Assembly (NCBI GenBank): GCA_024278455.1
Contig: JAJRTE010000110.1
Span: forward strand, 1-51,639
DNA from: Myxococcota bacterium
GTDB taxonomy: Bacteria; Myxococcota_A; UBA796; JAJRTE01
Direction: 5' to 3'
Length of the DNA stretch: 51,639 nucleotides
A program made the translations under genes and the position numbers. This document shows, piece after piece, positions 27,478 through 36,420 of the stretch. Below the pieces are notes generated by a model that searched no databases, was not told the DNA's origin, and was given only the letters and a program-made list of their open reading frames with translations. How positions within the stretch are numbered: position 1 is the first letter of the stretch; each line of letters begins with the position of its first letter.

Positions 27478-28407
27478 ATGAATCGACGCGATTTCCTCGT
27501 CCTCTCCTCCCGGTTGTCCCGCTACGGCTTGCTGACCCTGGCTGCCGGGTCGACCTCGAGGATCCTGTTTCGGCCTCGCGAAGCCTCGGCGGAGATCCCC
27601 CGGCCGACCATCGTCCTGGCCCGGTCCGAGGATCACGCCGGCCTGGTGGACCAAGCACTCGCGCCCCTTGGCGGCATGAAAGCGTTTGTCAAGGCGGGGG
27701 CCAGGGTCGTGGTCAAGCCCAACATCGGATGGGACCGCCGGCCGGAGCAGGCGGCGAACACCAACCCGGTCATCGTGCGCCGTGTGGTGGAACTCGCGCT
27801 CGCCGCTGGTGCCTCGAGCGTCCACGTGTTCGACCGTCCGGTCAACGACGCGCAGCGCTCGTACGTCAACTCGGGCATCAAGAAGGCTGTCGAGGACCTG
27901 GGGGACAGCCGCGCGAAGGTGGAATACATGGACAAGCGGTTCTTCGTCGAGATGGACATCGAGAAGGGTGGGTCGATCCGGTCGTGGAAGTTCTACAAAC
28001 CGTGCCTCGTGGCCGATACCTTCATCAACATCCCGGTGGCCAAGCACCATTCGTCCGCCAAGCTGACGATGGCTCTCAAGAACATGATGGGGCCGGTCGG
28101 GGGACGGCGAGGCCAGCTCCACCTCTCTCTCCACCAGCGTATCGCGGACCTCAACATCGTGCTTCGCCCCCACCTGCACATCCTGGACGCGACGCGCATC
28201 CTGGTGGCAAACGGGCCCCAGGGAGGCAACCTCTCCGACGTTCGCCAGCTCAATCGACTCGGTGTCAGCACCGACCCGGTGGCCCTCGATGCCTGGGGAG
28301 CGACCCTGTTCGCCAAGGAAGCCGCGTCGATCGAGCACATCGTGTTGTCACACAAGCACGGCCTGGGAGAAATCGACCTGGACAAGGCCGACTTCGTGCG
28401 CGTATGA
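27478..28407 (+). CDS. DUF362 domain protein with Tat-type signal
   Basis: A 309-residue protein. It begins MNRRDFLVLSSRLSRYGLLTLAAG, a twin-arginine signal, so it is probably exported folded. The body fits DUF362 (PF04015): VVKPNIGWDRRPEQAANTNP, then VYVNSGIKK-type and FINIPVAKHHSSAKLTMALKNMMG segments and a final TDPVALDAWGA. Family members sit beside iron-sulfur proteins, but no reaction is established. No Cys cluster motif is present in this one. The ATG has GGAG five bases upstream. Its stop overlaps the start of the polyferredoxin gene (ATGA), so the two are translated together. Confidence 0.85.
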   Translation: MNRRDFLVLSSRLSRYGLLTLAAGSTSRILFRPREASAEIPRPTIVLARSEDHAGLVDQALAPLGGMKAFVKAGARVVVKPNIGWDRRPEQAANTNPVIVRRVVELALAAGASSVHVFDRPVNDAQRSYVNSGIKKAVEDLGDSRAKVEYMDKRFFVEMDIEKGGSIRSWKFYKPCLVADTFINIPVAKHHSSAKLTMALKNMMGPVGGRRGQLHLSLHQRIADLNIVLRPHLHILDATRILVANGPQGGNLSDVRQLNRLGVSTDPVALDAWGATLFAKEAASIEHIVLSHKHGLGEIDLDKADFVRV

Positions 28408-30128
28408 CCCGAAAGTCTGCATCATGCCAGCCACGCGCGGGGAGGTTCGAGATTCGCCGAGTCGCCCGACCGGAGGTCAAGAGCCCTGCCGGCGCACCGC
28501 ACGGACGCCACCGCGGTGTCTCGGTCCGCCGCCTCGCTCAGATCGCCAGTCTCGGCCTGTTCGGCTGGCTGTTCCTGGCGACCACGTTCTCCGGCGCCGA
28601 GCAACTCGGACCACACTTGGGCTGGTTCCTGCGTTTCGATCCCCTGCTGCTCGCCGCGGACATCCTTGCTCGAGGCATTCCTCACCCCGTCCTGCTCTGG
28701 GCACTGTCGCTCGTCGCGGCCACGTTGCTGCTCGGCCGCTTCTTCTGCGGCTGGATCTGCCCGATGGGTACCGTGCTCGACGGTTGCGCACGCCTGCTGC
28801 CGGGCCGGAGACACGAGGGCGCCCGGCACGGGCTGCGGAACCTCAAGTACTACCTGCTGATTGCCCTGCTGCTCCCTGTCCCGTTCTCGGGACACCTTGC
28901 CGGTCTCCTGGATCCCCTCTGCCTGCTGACCCGATCCATGGCCATCGTCATCCACCCGGCTTCGATCCTGCTCGGGGAGAAGCTCGGGGATTTCTACGCC
29001 ACGCCGGTCGCCCCGGTCACGGAACCGGTCTACCAGTTCCTCCGCACGCACTACCTGCCGGTCGGTGACTACTCCTGGACCTGGCCGCTGCTCTTCCCCA
29101 CGCTCCTCCTGTTCCTCCTGGTGCTCGGTCTCGAGGTCGCGGGACGCCGGTTCTGGTGCCGGTACCTGTGTCCCCTCGGTGGACTCTTGTCCGCCATCTC
29201 GGTGTTCGCCTGGCTGCGGCGCAGACCGGCCCGCAACTGCCGCGACTGCGGGGCATGTGCGTCCCTGTGCAAGGCCGGAGGGTTCGACGAGGCGGGGAGG
29301 CTGCGGACGAGCGAATGCATGATGTGCCTGACGTGCGTGGAAGCATGTCCTGACGACCGTATCTCGTTCGTGTTTCGGCGACCGACCCCTGCCCGGTCGG
29401 CCCCGGACCTTACGCGACGTTCGGTCGTGGTGTCCCTGGCGGCCGGAGCGCTGGCCGGTCCCGGTATCGCCATCGCGGGGCTCGACAGGCCCCATGCTCG
29501 ACTCCTGCGCCCCCCCGGAGGCCAGGATGAGGGCACTTTCCTCCATCGGTGCGCCCGATGCGGCGCGTGCACCAGGGTTTGTCCCACTCAGGGACTCGTG
29601 CCGATCTTCCTCGAGGCCGGTCCCGGCGGGCTGTGGACGCCGAAGCTCGACCCGGGGTCCGGGTACTGCGAACTTGGTTGCACATTGTGCGGGCAGGTCT
29701 GCCCCACCGGCGCAATCCCCCGCCTCTCCCAGCACGACAAGGCCCACACCCGGATCGGGCTCGCCATCTTCCACCGCAAGGTCTGCCTCCCTTTCGCCAA
29801 GCACCAGAACTGCCTCGTGTGCGAGGAGGTATGCCCAACGAGCCAGAAAGCCATCGTGTTCGACGCCCGGCGGGTCGAGACCAAGGACGGTCCGCGGGAC
29901 ATCCTGTTCCCTCGAGTCCAGAGGGACCTCTGCATCGGTTGCGGCATCTGCGAATACAAGTGCCCGCTCGAGGGCGAGAAGGGGATCATCAACTACCGGA
30001 CGGAGGCGGTCCCGCCGGAACTGCCCGCGCCCCCAGGGGAGCCGCTCGATGCCGATGTGATCAGGGCGACGACTTCCGGACCCTACGGCGGGTACGATGG
30101 TTACGGCGAACCCGGCGAATCCGAATAA
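28404..30128 (+). CDS. Membrane polyferredoxin, fused NapH-like and NapG-like halves
   Basis: A 574-residue protein. The first half is NapH-like: four or five transmembrane helices with the motifs FFCGWICPMGT and WCRYLCPLGG. Two cytoplasmic-style 4Fe-4S motifs follow (CRDCGACASLC; CMMCLTCVEACP). A second hydrophobic segment after a double Arg (TRRSVVVSLAAGALAGPGIAIAG) resembles the Tat signal of NapG. At least four further clusters come after it: CARCGACTRVCP, CTLCGQVCP, CLVCEEVCP and CIGCGICEYKCP. This suggests an electron conduit from quinol across the membrane to a periplasmic acceptor, perhaps the DUF362 protein. The ATG at 28404 overlaps the DUF362 stop. No nap reductase gene is in the window. 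Confidence 0.85.
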   Translation: MTRKSASCQPRAGRFEIRRVARPEVKSPAGAPHGRHRGVSVRRLAQIASLGLFGWLFLATTFSGAEQLGPHLGWFLRFDPLLLAADILARGIPHPVLLWALSLVAATLLLGRFFCGWICPMGTVLDGCARLLPGRRHEGARHGLRNLKYYLLIALLLPVPFSGHLAGLLDPLCLLTRSMAIVIHPASILLGEKLGDFYATPVAPVTEPVYQFLRTHYLPVGDYSWTWPLLFPTLLLFLLVLGLEVAGRRFWCRYLCPLGGLLSAISVFAWLRRRPARNCRDCGACASLCKAGGFDEAGRLRTSECMMCLTCVEACPDDRISFVFRRPTPARSAPDLTRRSVVVSLAAGALAGPGIAIAGLDRPHARLLRPPGGQDEGTFLHRCARCGACTRVCPTQGLVPIFLEAGPGGLWTPKLDPGSGYCELGCTLCGQVCPTGAIPRLSQHDKAHTRIGLAIFHRKVCLPFAKHQNCLVCEEVCPTSQKAIVFDARRVETKDGPRDILFPRVQRDLCIGCGICEYKCPLEGEKGIINYRTEAVPPELPAPPGEPLDADVIRATTSGPYGGYDGYGEPGESE

Positions 30129-30151
30129 TTGGGGCCCATGGCCATTCACCC

Positions 30152-30766
30152 CTACGCGACCACGACGGGTTCGTCCGGCAGAAGAGGATTGATACCGAAC
30201 CGCCGGAGTACCTTGAGGAGCGGGACCAACGGTAGCCCCAGGACGTTGAAGTAGTCCCCCTTGATGCGCTCCATCAGGTGGATGCCCCGGCCCTCGAGCC
30301 GGTAGCTGCCGGCACATCCCCGCCATTCCCCGGTCTTGACATAGGCGTCCAGTTCGCGGTCGGACAGCGCCCGCATGGTGAGCCGGGTCTCGTCCGAGAA
30401 GCCTTCGACACGGCGAACCCCTCCTCGAGTCGGCTGGACGCCGAACACGGTGACGCCGGTGACCAGCCTGTGGGTCTGGCCCGACAGTTTCTCGAGCTGT
30501 TTCCGGGCGGAATGGGCGTTGTCCGGCTTGCCGAGCAGTTCGCCATCCAACTCGCACACCTGGTCGGCCCCGATCACCACGGCGTCCGGGTGGTGGATCG
30601 CCACGGATCGGGCCTTGGCTTGCGCCAGAGACAGGGCCACATGCTCCGCCGAGCGGCGCTCCGCCATGGTTTCGTCCACATCCGGCGCGACACAGATGAA
30701 CCCGAGGCCCGAGCGTTCCAGGATCTGGCGGCGAATCGGCGACGTGGAAGGAAGAATGAGCAGCAT
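30152..30766 (-). CDS. Maf-like nucleotide pyrophosphatase
   Basis: A 204-residue protein. Maf proteins hydrolyse non-canonical or pyrimidine NTPs to NMP and pyrophosphate. It shows the N-terminal STSPIRRQIL, PDVDE, the catalytic Asp in VVIGADQVCE, the GKP with Lys, and RGCAGSYRLEGRGIHLMERIKGDYFNVLGLPL. The GCAGSY...EG form is closer to YceF (7-methyl-GTP type) while the NVLGLPL end is shared with YhdE, so the substrate class is open. It starts 12 bases after the amylase stop on the same strand. It converges on the polyferredoxin gene. Confidence 0.88.
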   Translation of the reverse strand: MLLILPSTSPIRRQILERSGLGFICVAPDVDETMAERRSAEHVALSLAQAKARSVAIHHPDAVVIGADQVCELDGELLGKPDNAHSARKQLEKLSGQTHRLVTGVTVFGVQPTRGGVRRVEGFSDETRLTMRALSDRELDAYVKTGEWRGCAGSYRLEGRGIHLMERIKGDYFNVLGLPLVPLLKVLRRFGINPLLPDEPVVVA

Positions 30767-30778
30767 TGAGATTCCGTG

Positions 30779-33256
30779 TCAGAAGAAGACTGCCGACGAG
30801 TAGGGTGGCAGTTCGATGGTCAGTGTGGTTCCCACGACGTCCGCGGTCGCTCCAGATAGGGCATCCGTGAGGGTGCCGGACAGCCCCATGGAGCCGACGT
30901 CGAGGTTGACGACTTGCGAATTGCCGGACCGGTTGAACGCCACGACGGCCTTGTCCGTCCCGGCCGCCTTGCCATAGACCAGCACATCTTCCCAATCGGT
31001 GAGCAAGGGCAACCGCTGCCCGGTACGCAGGCTGGCGTGGTCCTGCCGGAGACGCATTACCGCCTGGACATGGGCCAGCGTCTCCTGCTGCCACGACGAC
31101 AGGTCGTCAAAGACCATCATCCGCCGGTTGTCCGGATCGCCCGCCCCGGGCATGCCGATCTCGTCGCCATAGTACACCAGCGGAACGCCCCGGATGGTCG
31201 CCAGGAACGTGAAGGCCATTTGCAGCTTGCGATAGGGCACTTCGCTCGTTGGAGCGGACGGCGGGTTCGTCCAGCCCTGCTCCTTGGCATCGGCTCCCCA
31301 GAGGTCGGGAATGTCTCCATTGGCCTGGGAAATGAAACGCACGACATCGTGGTTGCCGAGAAACAGGGACATGATGGCGCTGGTCCCGTAGTAGGCCTCG
31401 TCCTGGTCCAGCAGGTAGGCGAGGTCGGCCAACGAGACCTCGTTGCGGGCGAATGCCATGACGATCTGCCAGTAGAGGGGAAAGTCGAACTGTCCGTCCA
31501 GCATCCGGTCGCCGATGAAGCTGTTGACCAGGGCCTGGGGACAGGATGCGCTGCCATCGCAGTTCCAATCCCAGGTGCCGACGAAGGTCTCCCCCACCAG
31601 GTAGAACTTGTCCTTCGCGGCCGTGCTGCCGTGCTCCACCCGGTCTGAAATGCCGGTGGACAGGTGATACAGGTAACAGTTCTCCATGTGCTTCACGGCG
31701 TCGACCCGGTAGCCATCGATGTCGAACTCCTCGATGTAGCCCAGCGCGTCGCCGACCATGGTGTGCAGGGCGTCGGGGTTCTGGTAGTCGATGTCGGGGA
31801 GGTAGGGAGCGAACCAGCACCCGATGGGGTTCTGGTTCCACCCGTCGTCCTCGGTGCACAGGGAAAAGGGGTTGAACCACCCGGCCGAGATGTTCTCTTG
31901 CGAGTAGTAGGGGTGCTGGTTGTGGACGTGGTTGGCCACCAGGTCGAACATCACGCGAATCCCGTGTTCGTGTGCGGCGGCGATCAGGTCTTTCAAGGCC
32001 TGGCGGTCCCCGAAAGCGGGCTCGACGGCGGATGGGCTTGCGGGCCAGTAGCCGTGATAGCCGCTGTACAACCGGCCATCTACCCCGTACTCCGCGCTGT
32101 TGGTGTTGTCGAGCTGTGGGGAGATCCAGATCGCGTTGATACCCAGATTGTCGAAGTAGCCGGAGTCGATCTTGTCTCGAATCCCCTCGAGGTCTCCTCC
32201 CTGGTAGTTCGACTGGTATGGGACGCCGCCGACGTTGATGTCATTGGCGGTGTCCCCGTTGTCGAACCGGTCGGTGAACGCGAAATAGAGGTTGGCGTCG
32301 CGCCAGTCCCAAGTCGTGGAACCGACCCAGAGCGGCACGTAGAGCGTCTCGGCGGCCCGGCCCTGGTCGTCGGAGACATCCACCCAGATGGAGTGCTTGC
32401 CCGGGGCGATCGCATCGACCGTGACATCGATTTCGTGGGCGTAGGCATCGTAGGACACCGCGCCGCTCGGCACGGGTGCGCCCGAGAAGAACTGGACCCA
32501 CAGGCTGTCCTGATCGATGAATCCGCCCGCGGCCCCGTCCGTGTAGCGAATCCGCACCGAGAACGATCCCGCCCCGGTGTCCCGTGTCTCGAGGCTCAGC
32601 AGCGGGAGGGTGCAGTCGGGGACGTGGACCTCCGAGTTCTCGAAGCCCCCGTCCCATGCGGTGAGCGGATTGGCCGGATCCTGGATCCACTCGCTCCCGT
32701 TCCTGACGAACTTGTATTGGTAGTAGCCCGGGTCCAGGTTCAAGGTGGCGGTGTAGACGCCGGTGCCGTCGTTGGTCAGCGGTGTGGCGGTGGGGGACCA
32801 TGCGTTGAACTGCCCGGCCACGGAGATGCTCGCCACCGGCCCGTACTCCCTGGCGTCGTATGTGAAGACCGTCTCGCACCTCCGGCGCTCGTGGACGAAC
32901 ACGTCGAGTTGCGTATCGGCGCTGTTGCCTTCCGGGTCCACGACCTCCACCATGAAGACGTAGGGACCGGCTGCATCCCGCTGGGCCGTCAACGTGAGCA
33001 CGTGGGAGGTACCGTCGATGGCAGCGGCCACGCCGTTGCCGCCCCCCTCGATCAGGAAAACCAACTCCGAAGTGTCGTTGTCGCCGTCGGTAACGAAGTC
33101 GTCCAGGTCCAACTCGCTGTAGACCTGTCCCTGGACCAGGCCCACGTCCGGGAGTTCCTCGGACCATTCCGGGCTCGAGTCGGGGGTCGGGGGGCAGGTC
33201 TCCGTCGGGGCGCCGGCGACGAGCACGGCGATTCCCAGCATGGTCACGTGTTTCAT
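30779..33256 (-). CDS. Secreted alpha-amylase-family glycoside hydrolase (GH13)
   Basis: An 825-residue protein. The ATG at 33256 follows AGGA and opens a signal peptide (MKHVTMLGIAVLVAGAPT). An Ig/cadherin-like domain (about 25-125) is followed by a CBM48-type starch-binding module (VASISVAGQFNAWSP..., GYYQYKFVRNG), a second beta domain, and then the catalytic barrel: DLVANHVHNQHPY, GYRVDAVKHM with nucleophile Asp519, LVGETFV with acid/base Glu556 and LGNHDVVRF with Asp637. The C-terminal beta domain ends at the stop. It degrades alpha-glucans outside the cytoplasm. CTCGAG copies are sparse here compared with neighbours. Confidence 0.92.
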   Translation of the reverse strand: MKHVTMLGIAVLVAGAPTETCPPTPDSSPEWSEELPDVGLVQGQVYSELDLDDFVTDGDNDTSELVFLIEGGGNGVAAAIDGTSHVLTLTAQRDAAGPYVFMVEVVDPEGNSADTQLDVFVHERRRCETVFTYDAREYGPVASISVAGQFNAWSPTATPLTNDGTGVYTATLNLDPGYYQYKFVRNGSEWIQDPANPLTAWDGGFENSEVHVPDCTLPLLSLETRDTGAGSFSVRIRYTDGAAGGFIDQDSLWVQFFSGAPVPSGAVSYDAYAHEIDVTVDAIAPGKHSIWVDVSDDQGRAAETLYVPLWVGSTTWDWRDANLYFAFTDRFDNGDTANDINVGGVPYQSNYQGGDLEGIRDKIDSGYFDNLGINAIWISPQLDNTNSAEYGVDGRLYSGYHGYWPASPSAVEPAFGDRQALKDLIAAAHEHGIRVMFDLVANHVHNQHPYYSQENISAGWFNPFSLCTEDDGWNQNPIGCWFAPYLPDIDYQNPDALHTMVGDALGYIEEFDIDGYRVDAVKHMENCYLYHLSTGISDRVEHGSTAAKDKFYLVGETFVGTWDWNCDGSASCPQALVNSFIGDRMLDGQFDFPLYWQIVMAFARNEVSLADLAYLLDQDEAYYGTSAIMSLFLGNHDVVRFISQANGDIPDLWGADAKEQGWTNPPSAPTSEVPYRKLQMAFTFLATIRGVPLVYYGDEIGMPGAGDPDNRRMMVFDDLSSWQQETLAHVQAVMRLRQDHASLRTGQRLPLLTDWEDVLVYGKAAGTDKAVVAFNRSGNSQVVNLDVGSMGLSGTLTDALSGATADVVGTTLTIELPPYSSAVFF

Positions 33257-33467
33257 GGCGTTCCTCTCCCTGTGGCTTCGGTCGCGGGACCCGCGGTCCA
33301 GGCTACTGGCATCTCGGCGAAACGTGAAGAGGCGAACTTCGAAGAGGCGCGTCCTCCCGTCCACTTTTCCACAGGATTCCACGAGCACGCTGCGGAGGCA
33401 ACCACAAAGGATCCGCTGCCCATCCCCCGGGCGAACGCCCCCTGCTCCAGGTGCCCCTCGAGAGCGG

Positions 33468-35039
33468 TTACCACGACCCATCGCCTGCACGTGGCGATAC
33501 AGGGGGCGCCACCCCCTCCCGCCCGCGCGAGCGGAACAATGCCAGGACCGGCTCCCGCCACCCCACAGCAAGCCAGCGGGGGTTGGGGTCCATCCGGGCG
33601 AAGACGGCCCCGTCTCCTCCGGTGTACAGAAAATCCGTGGTCACGACGCCGTAGGTCATCCCGTCCTCGACCCGCGTGCCGCCGGGAAGCGTGATGGCAT
33701 CGACGACTCGAGCCCCGTTCTCCGCCCTCGAGTCCATCGCGCCTCCTCCGAGGACGAGGAGGGGATTGGCGAGGACCTCTTTGATCTGTGCGCCGGTAAG
33801 ACGCACGAGCACCAGGTGGTTGGTGAAGGGCAAGACGCCCAGGATGTCACCGACAGTCACCTCCCCCGCATCGATGGGCTGCCGGATCCCGCCGATGTTG
33901 GTGATCGCCAACCGGGCACCCGGAACACCCGCCAGCCAACTCTCCGCCACCAGCACGCCGAGGGGGCTGAATGCCCGGTCCCCCACCTCGATGGATTCTC
34001 GTGCGACACCGACGACCTCGTTCAAGGTCGGCCCGACCTCTGCTTCGGCCTTGCCGGCGATGGCCGCTACCAGCGCCGACGAGGGATACGGACCGTCGGC
34101 CAGGTTGCCCCCCACCGCCACCTGTGCCTCCGCGTGCCCGACCAGCTCCGCCCCCCGGAACCGCAGCGCCAGGCGACTGTAGCACCGCCCCTTGCTGCGA
34201 GGCACCGACAAGATCACGTCGTCGGCCGGCGTCGCCGGATCCCGCTCGAGGACCTCCAACGCGGCGACATGCGTGTGGCCGCCGAGGAACACCCGAATGG
34301 GAAGATCCGCGGTCGCTCGAGCGAGAGTGCGCAATGCCTCGATGCCGTCGTGCACCAACACGATGAGCACCTGCGCGTCTTCCTCCTCGAGAAGGCGACG
34401 CGCCTCGAGCCGCAAGGCAGGCTCGTAGTCACCGAAGGCGAGCCCGGCCACGTTGGGGCGAAACGTGACCACGGGGGTGTCGCGAAAGGCGAGCCCGATG
34501 ATGCCGACACGAATCCCCCGCATGTCCACCACCAGGCTGGACCGGCGGAAACCCAGGTCGACACTGCTGTCCGGGGACGACATGTTGGCGCCCAGGAAGG
34601 GAAATCGCGCACGACGCGCTTGCTCCCGCAGGTTCTCGACGCCGAAATCGAACTCGTGGTTGCCGATGACGGCAGCATCGTAGCCAACGGCCCCGTAGAT
34701 ATCGACTATCGGCCGGCCTCGAGTCAACGTGGCGGTGGGCGGACCGGTCCACATGTCGCCGGAGTCGAGAATCAGGACGTTGCCTCTCTCCCCACGCTGC
34801 CGGGCCTCCACGTCCACGCCTTCCATGTCTTGCCACAGGGCGACGATCGGCTCGAGACCGCCCTCCCAGGTTCCGGTTCTCGCGTCGACTCGCGGTCGCA
34901 TCCAGCCGTGGACGTCGGAAGTGGCGAGAATCGTCACCGTCACGATGTCGGGCGGGACCATGGCCGCTGGCCGGGGGCGACACGCGCCGGTCGTCGCCAG
35001 CAGCCATGCCGAGAAAAGGATTAGGGCACGACAGGTCAT
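33468..35039 (-). CDS. 5'-nucleotidase/UshA-family metallophosphoesterase lipoprotein
   Basis: A 523-residue protein. The ATG at 35039 has GGAG nine bases upstream and starts a lipoprotein-like signal ending ATTGAC. The metallophosphatase domain shows ATSDVHG, LDSGDMWTG, IGNHEFDFG, IVLVHDG and FLGGHTHV. The C-terminal substrate domain (5_nucleotid_C) has AITNIGGIRQPIDAG, GDILGVLPFTNHLVLVRLTGAQIKEVL and YTGGDGAVF. It probably dephosphorylates nucleotides at the cell surface or in the periplasm to scavenge nucleosides and phosphate. It lies 211 bases upstream of the amylase gene on the same strand, with no clear promoter between them. Confidence 0.9.
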   Translation of the reverse strand: MTCRALILFSAWLLATTGACRPRPAAMVPPDIVTVTILATSDVHGWMRPRVDARTGTWEGGLEPIVALWQDMEGVDVEARQRGERGNVLILDSGDMWTGPPTATLTRGRPIVDIYGAVGYDAAVIGNHEFDFGVENLREQARRARFPFLGANMSSPDSSVDLGFRRSSLVVDMRGIRVGIIGLAFRDTPVVTFRPNVAGLAFGDYEPALRLEARRLLEEEDAQVLIVLVHDGIEALRTLARATADLPIRVFLGGHTHVAALEVLERDPATPADDVILSVPRSKGRCYSRLALRFRGAELVGHAEAQVAVGGNLADGPYPSSALVAAIAGKAEAEVGPTLNEVVGVARESIEVGDRAFSPLGVLVAESWLAGVPGARLAITNIGGIRQPIDAGEVTVGDILGVLPFTNHLVLVRLTGAQIKEVLANPLLVLGGGAMDSRAENGARVVDAITLPGGTRVEDGMTYGVVTTDFLYTGGDGAVFARMDPNPRWLAVGWREPVLALFRSRGREGVAPPVSPRAGDGSW

Positions 35040-35067
35040 GAACGCGCACTCCCGAACGCCGGACACG

Positions 35068-35095
35068 TTGCCGGCCGCTTCTGCCTGCCTATATT
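35068..35095 (+). promoter_or_regulatory. Possible promoter for dnaJ
   Basis: TTGCCG and TATATT are 16 bases apart and would give a 5' leader of about 200 bases. The same AT-rich spot could serve the opposite strand (TCGACA...TAATAT). Confidence 0.35.
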
Positions 35096-35179
35096 ACTAC
35101 AAGGAATCCAACCGATGTCGAGCGATGGTGCCGCTTGCGGCTCGCCGGCTGGGTCGAACCGGTGGTATTCTCCTCCAGT

Positions 35180-35202
35180 TGCACCGGGGGGCGCCCGGTG
35201 CA
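35180..35202 (+). promoter_or_regulatory. Perfect inverted repeat in the dnaJ leader region
   Basis: TGCACCGGG and CCCGGTGCA form a 9-bp perfect stem with a 5-base loop, about 105 bases upstream of the dnaJ start. It does not match CIRCE (TTAGCACTC-N9-GAGTGCTAA). It could be an operator or an RNA hairpin. Confidence 0.45.
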
Positions 35203-35306
35203 GCGATATCCACCACGACGGAGCGGTTTTCTGCAACGCCTGGGCCCGGACAAATCGGGAATGACGAGCTGCGCCGTTGCGAACGATAGAGCCCAACGGA
35301 GGTTTC

Positions 35307-36359
35307 ATGGCATCGAAGCGTGACCTGTACGCTATCCTCGGGGTCGCCAAGACGGCCAGCCAGGAGGATATCAAGAAGGCCTACCGCCGCTTGGCCCGGA
35401 AATACCACCCGGACATCAATCCGGGCGATACCAGGGCGGAACAGAGGTTCAAGGAGATTTCCGCCGCACACGACGTGCTGAGCGACCCGGAGCAACGGAA
35501 GCTGTACGACGAGTTCGGCGAGGATGCGCTCCGCCAGGGATTCGATCCGGAACAGGCTCGAGCCTACCGGGAGTGGGCCAGGGGTTCCCGGGCCACCGGC
35601 GGAGGGTTCGAGCAGATGCGCGGGGGCTTCGGCGACATGGGAGACATCTTCACCCACTTCCGGACCAGCGGCTCCGGCCCGGACCCCATCAACCTGGAGG
35701 ACCTGCTCGGCGGCATGTTCGGCAAGCGCGGCCCGAGCAGCCGGCCGTTCTCCGGCGCCGACCCGTTCGGTCATGCAGATCCCTTCACATCGAGCGGCGG
35801 AGGACGGCGAAAGGGAGCCACGGCCCGGACTACCATCGAAATCGACCTTCTCGAGGCCATCCGGGGCACAGAGAAAACCTTCACGCTGTCCGGCGGACGG
35901 GGTACCCCACCACGGACGGTGACCGTCCGGATACCAGCGGGCGTGGAGGACGGGGGCAAGATCCGCGTTCCCGGCCAGGGCATGCCAGGACCAGGGGGCG
36001 GCCCCCCAGGTGACCTGGTCATGGAGGTCAGGGTCAAACCTCACCCCCTGCTTCGCCGGGCCGGAAACGACCTGGAACTCGCCGTCCCGGTGACCATCGG
36101 CGAGGCATACCACGGGGCGAAGATCCAGGTTCCCACGCCAGACGGCACGGTCTCCGTGACCGTGCCTCCCAACACCAGGTCCGGAACACGCCTGCGCCTC
36201 CGCGGGCGCGGAGCAGGCAGAAAAGGCAAGGCAAAAGGCGACTTCTACGCGGTGATCCTGGTGCAACCCCCGGATCGCCGCGACGAGGACACGGATCGAG
36301 CCATCACGGCACTCGACAAGGCCTATTCCAGGGATGTGCGAGCCGACTTGAGGCTGTAG
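35307..36359 (+). CDS. DnaJ-class chaperone without zinc finger (CbpA-like)
   Basis: A 350-residue protein. The J domain at 5-70 has the HPD motif at residues 34-36 ([11 protein letters not shown]). A Gly/Phe-rich region (about 85-175) follows, and then directly the two beta-sandwich substrate domains ([68 protein letters not shown]). The CXXCXGXG zinc repeats of classical DnaJ are absent, as in CbpA. It is a DnaK co-chaperone. GGAGG precedes the ATG at 35307. No dnaK or grpE is adjacent; the leader hairpin may contribute to regulation. Confidence 0.92.
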   Translation: MASKRDLYAILGVAKTASQEDIKKAYRRLARKYHPDINPGDTRAEQRFKEISAAHDVLSDPEQRKLYDEFGEDALRQGFDPEQARAYREWARGSRATGGGFEQMRGGFGDMGDIFTHFRTSGSGPDPINLEDLLGGMFGKRGPSSRPFSGADPFGHADPFTSSGGGRRKGATARTTIEIDLLEAIRGTEKTFTLSGGRGTPPRTVTVRIPAGVEDGGKIRVPGQGMPGPGGGPPGDLVMEVRVKPHPLLRRAGNDLELAVPVTIGEAYHGAKIQVPTPDGTVSVTVPPNTRSGTRLRLRGRGAGRKGKAKGDFYAVILVQPPDRRDEDTDRAITALDKAYSRDVRADLRL

Positions 36360-36420
36360 CCATGAGTCGATACTACCTGCGACATCTATCCATGCCGCCC
36401 CTCCCAAGAAGGCATGCGGC

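Noticed and set aside
28422-31094. 890-codon open frame on the minus strand across the polyferredoxin and maf genes
   Set aside because: It is antisense to genes with clear motifs, shows no domains, and such frames are expected at this GC content.
35180-35202. CIRCE element upstream of dnaJ
   Set aside because: The inverted repeat does not match the CIRCE consensus and its spacer is 5, not 9, bases.
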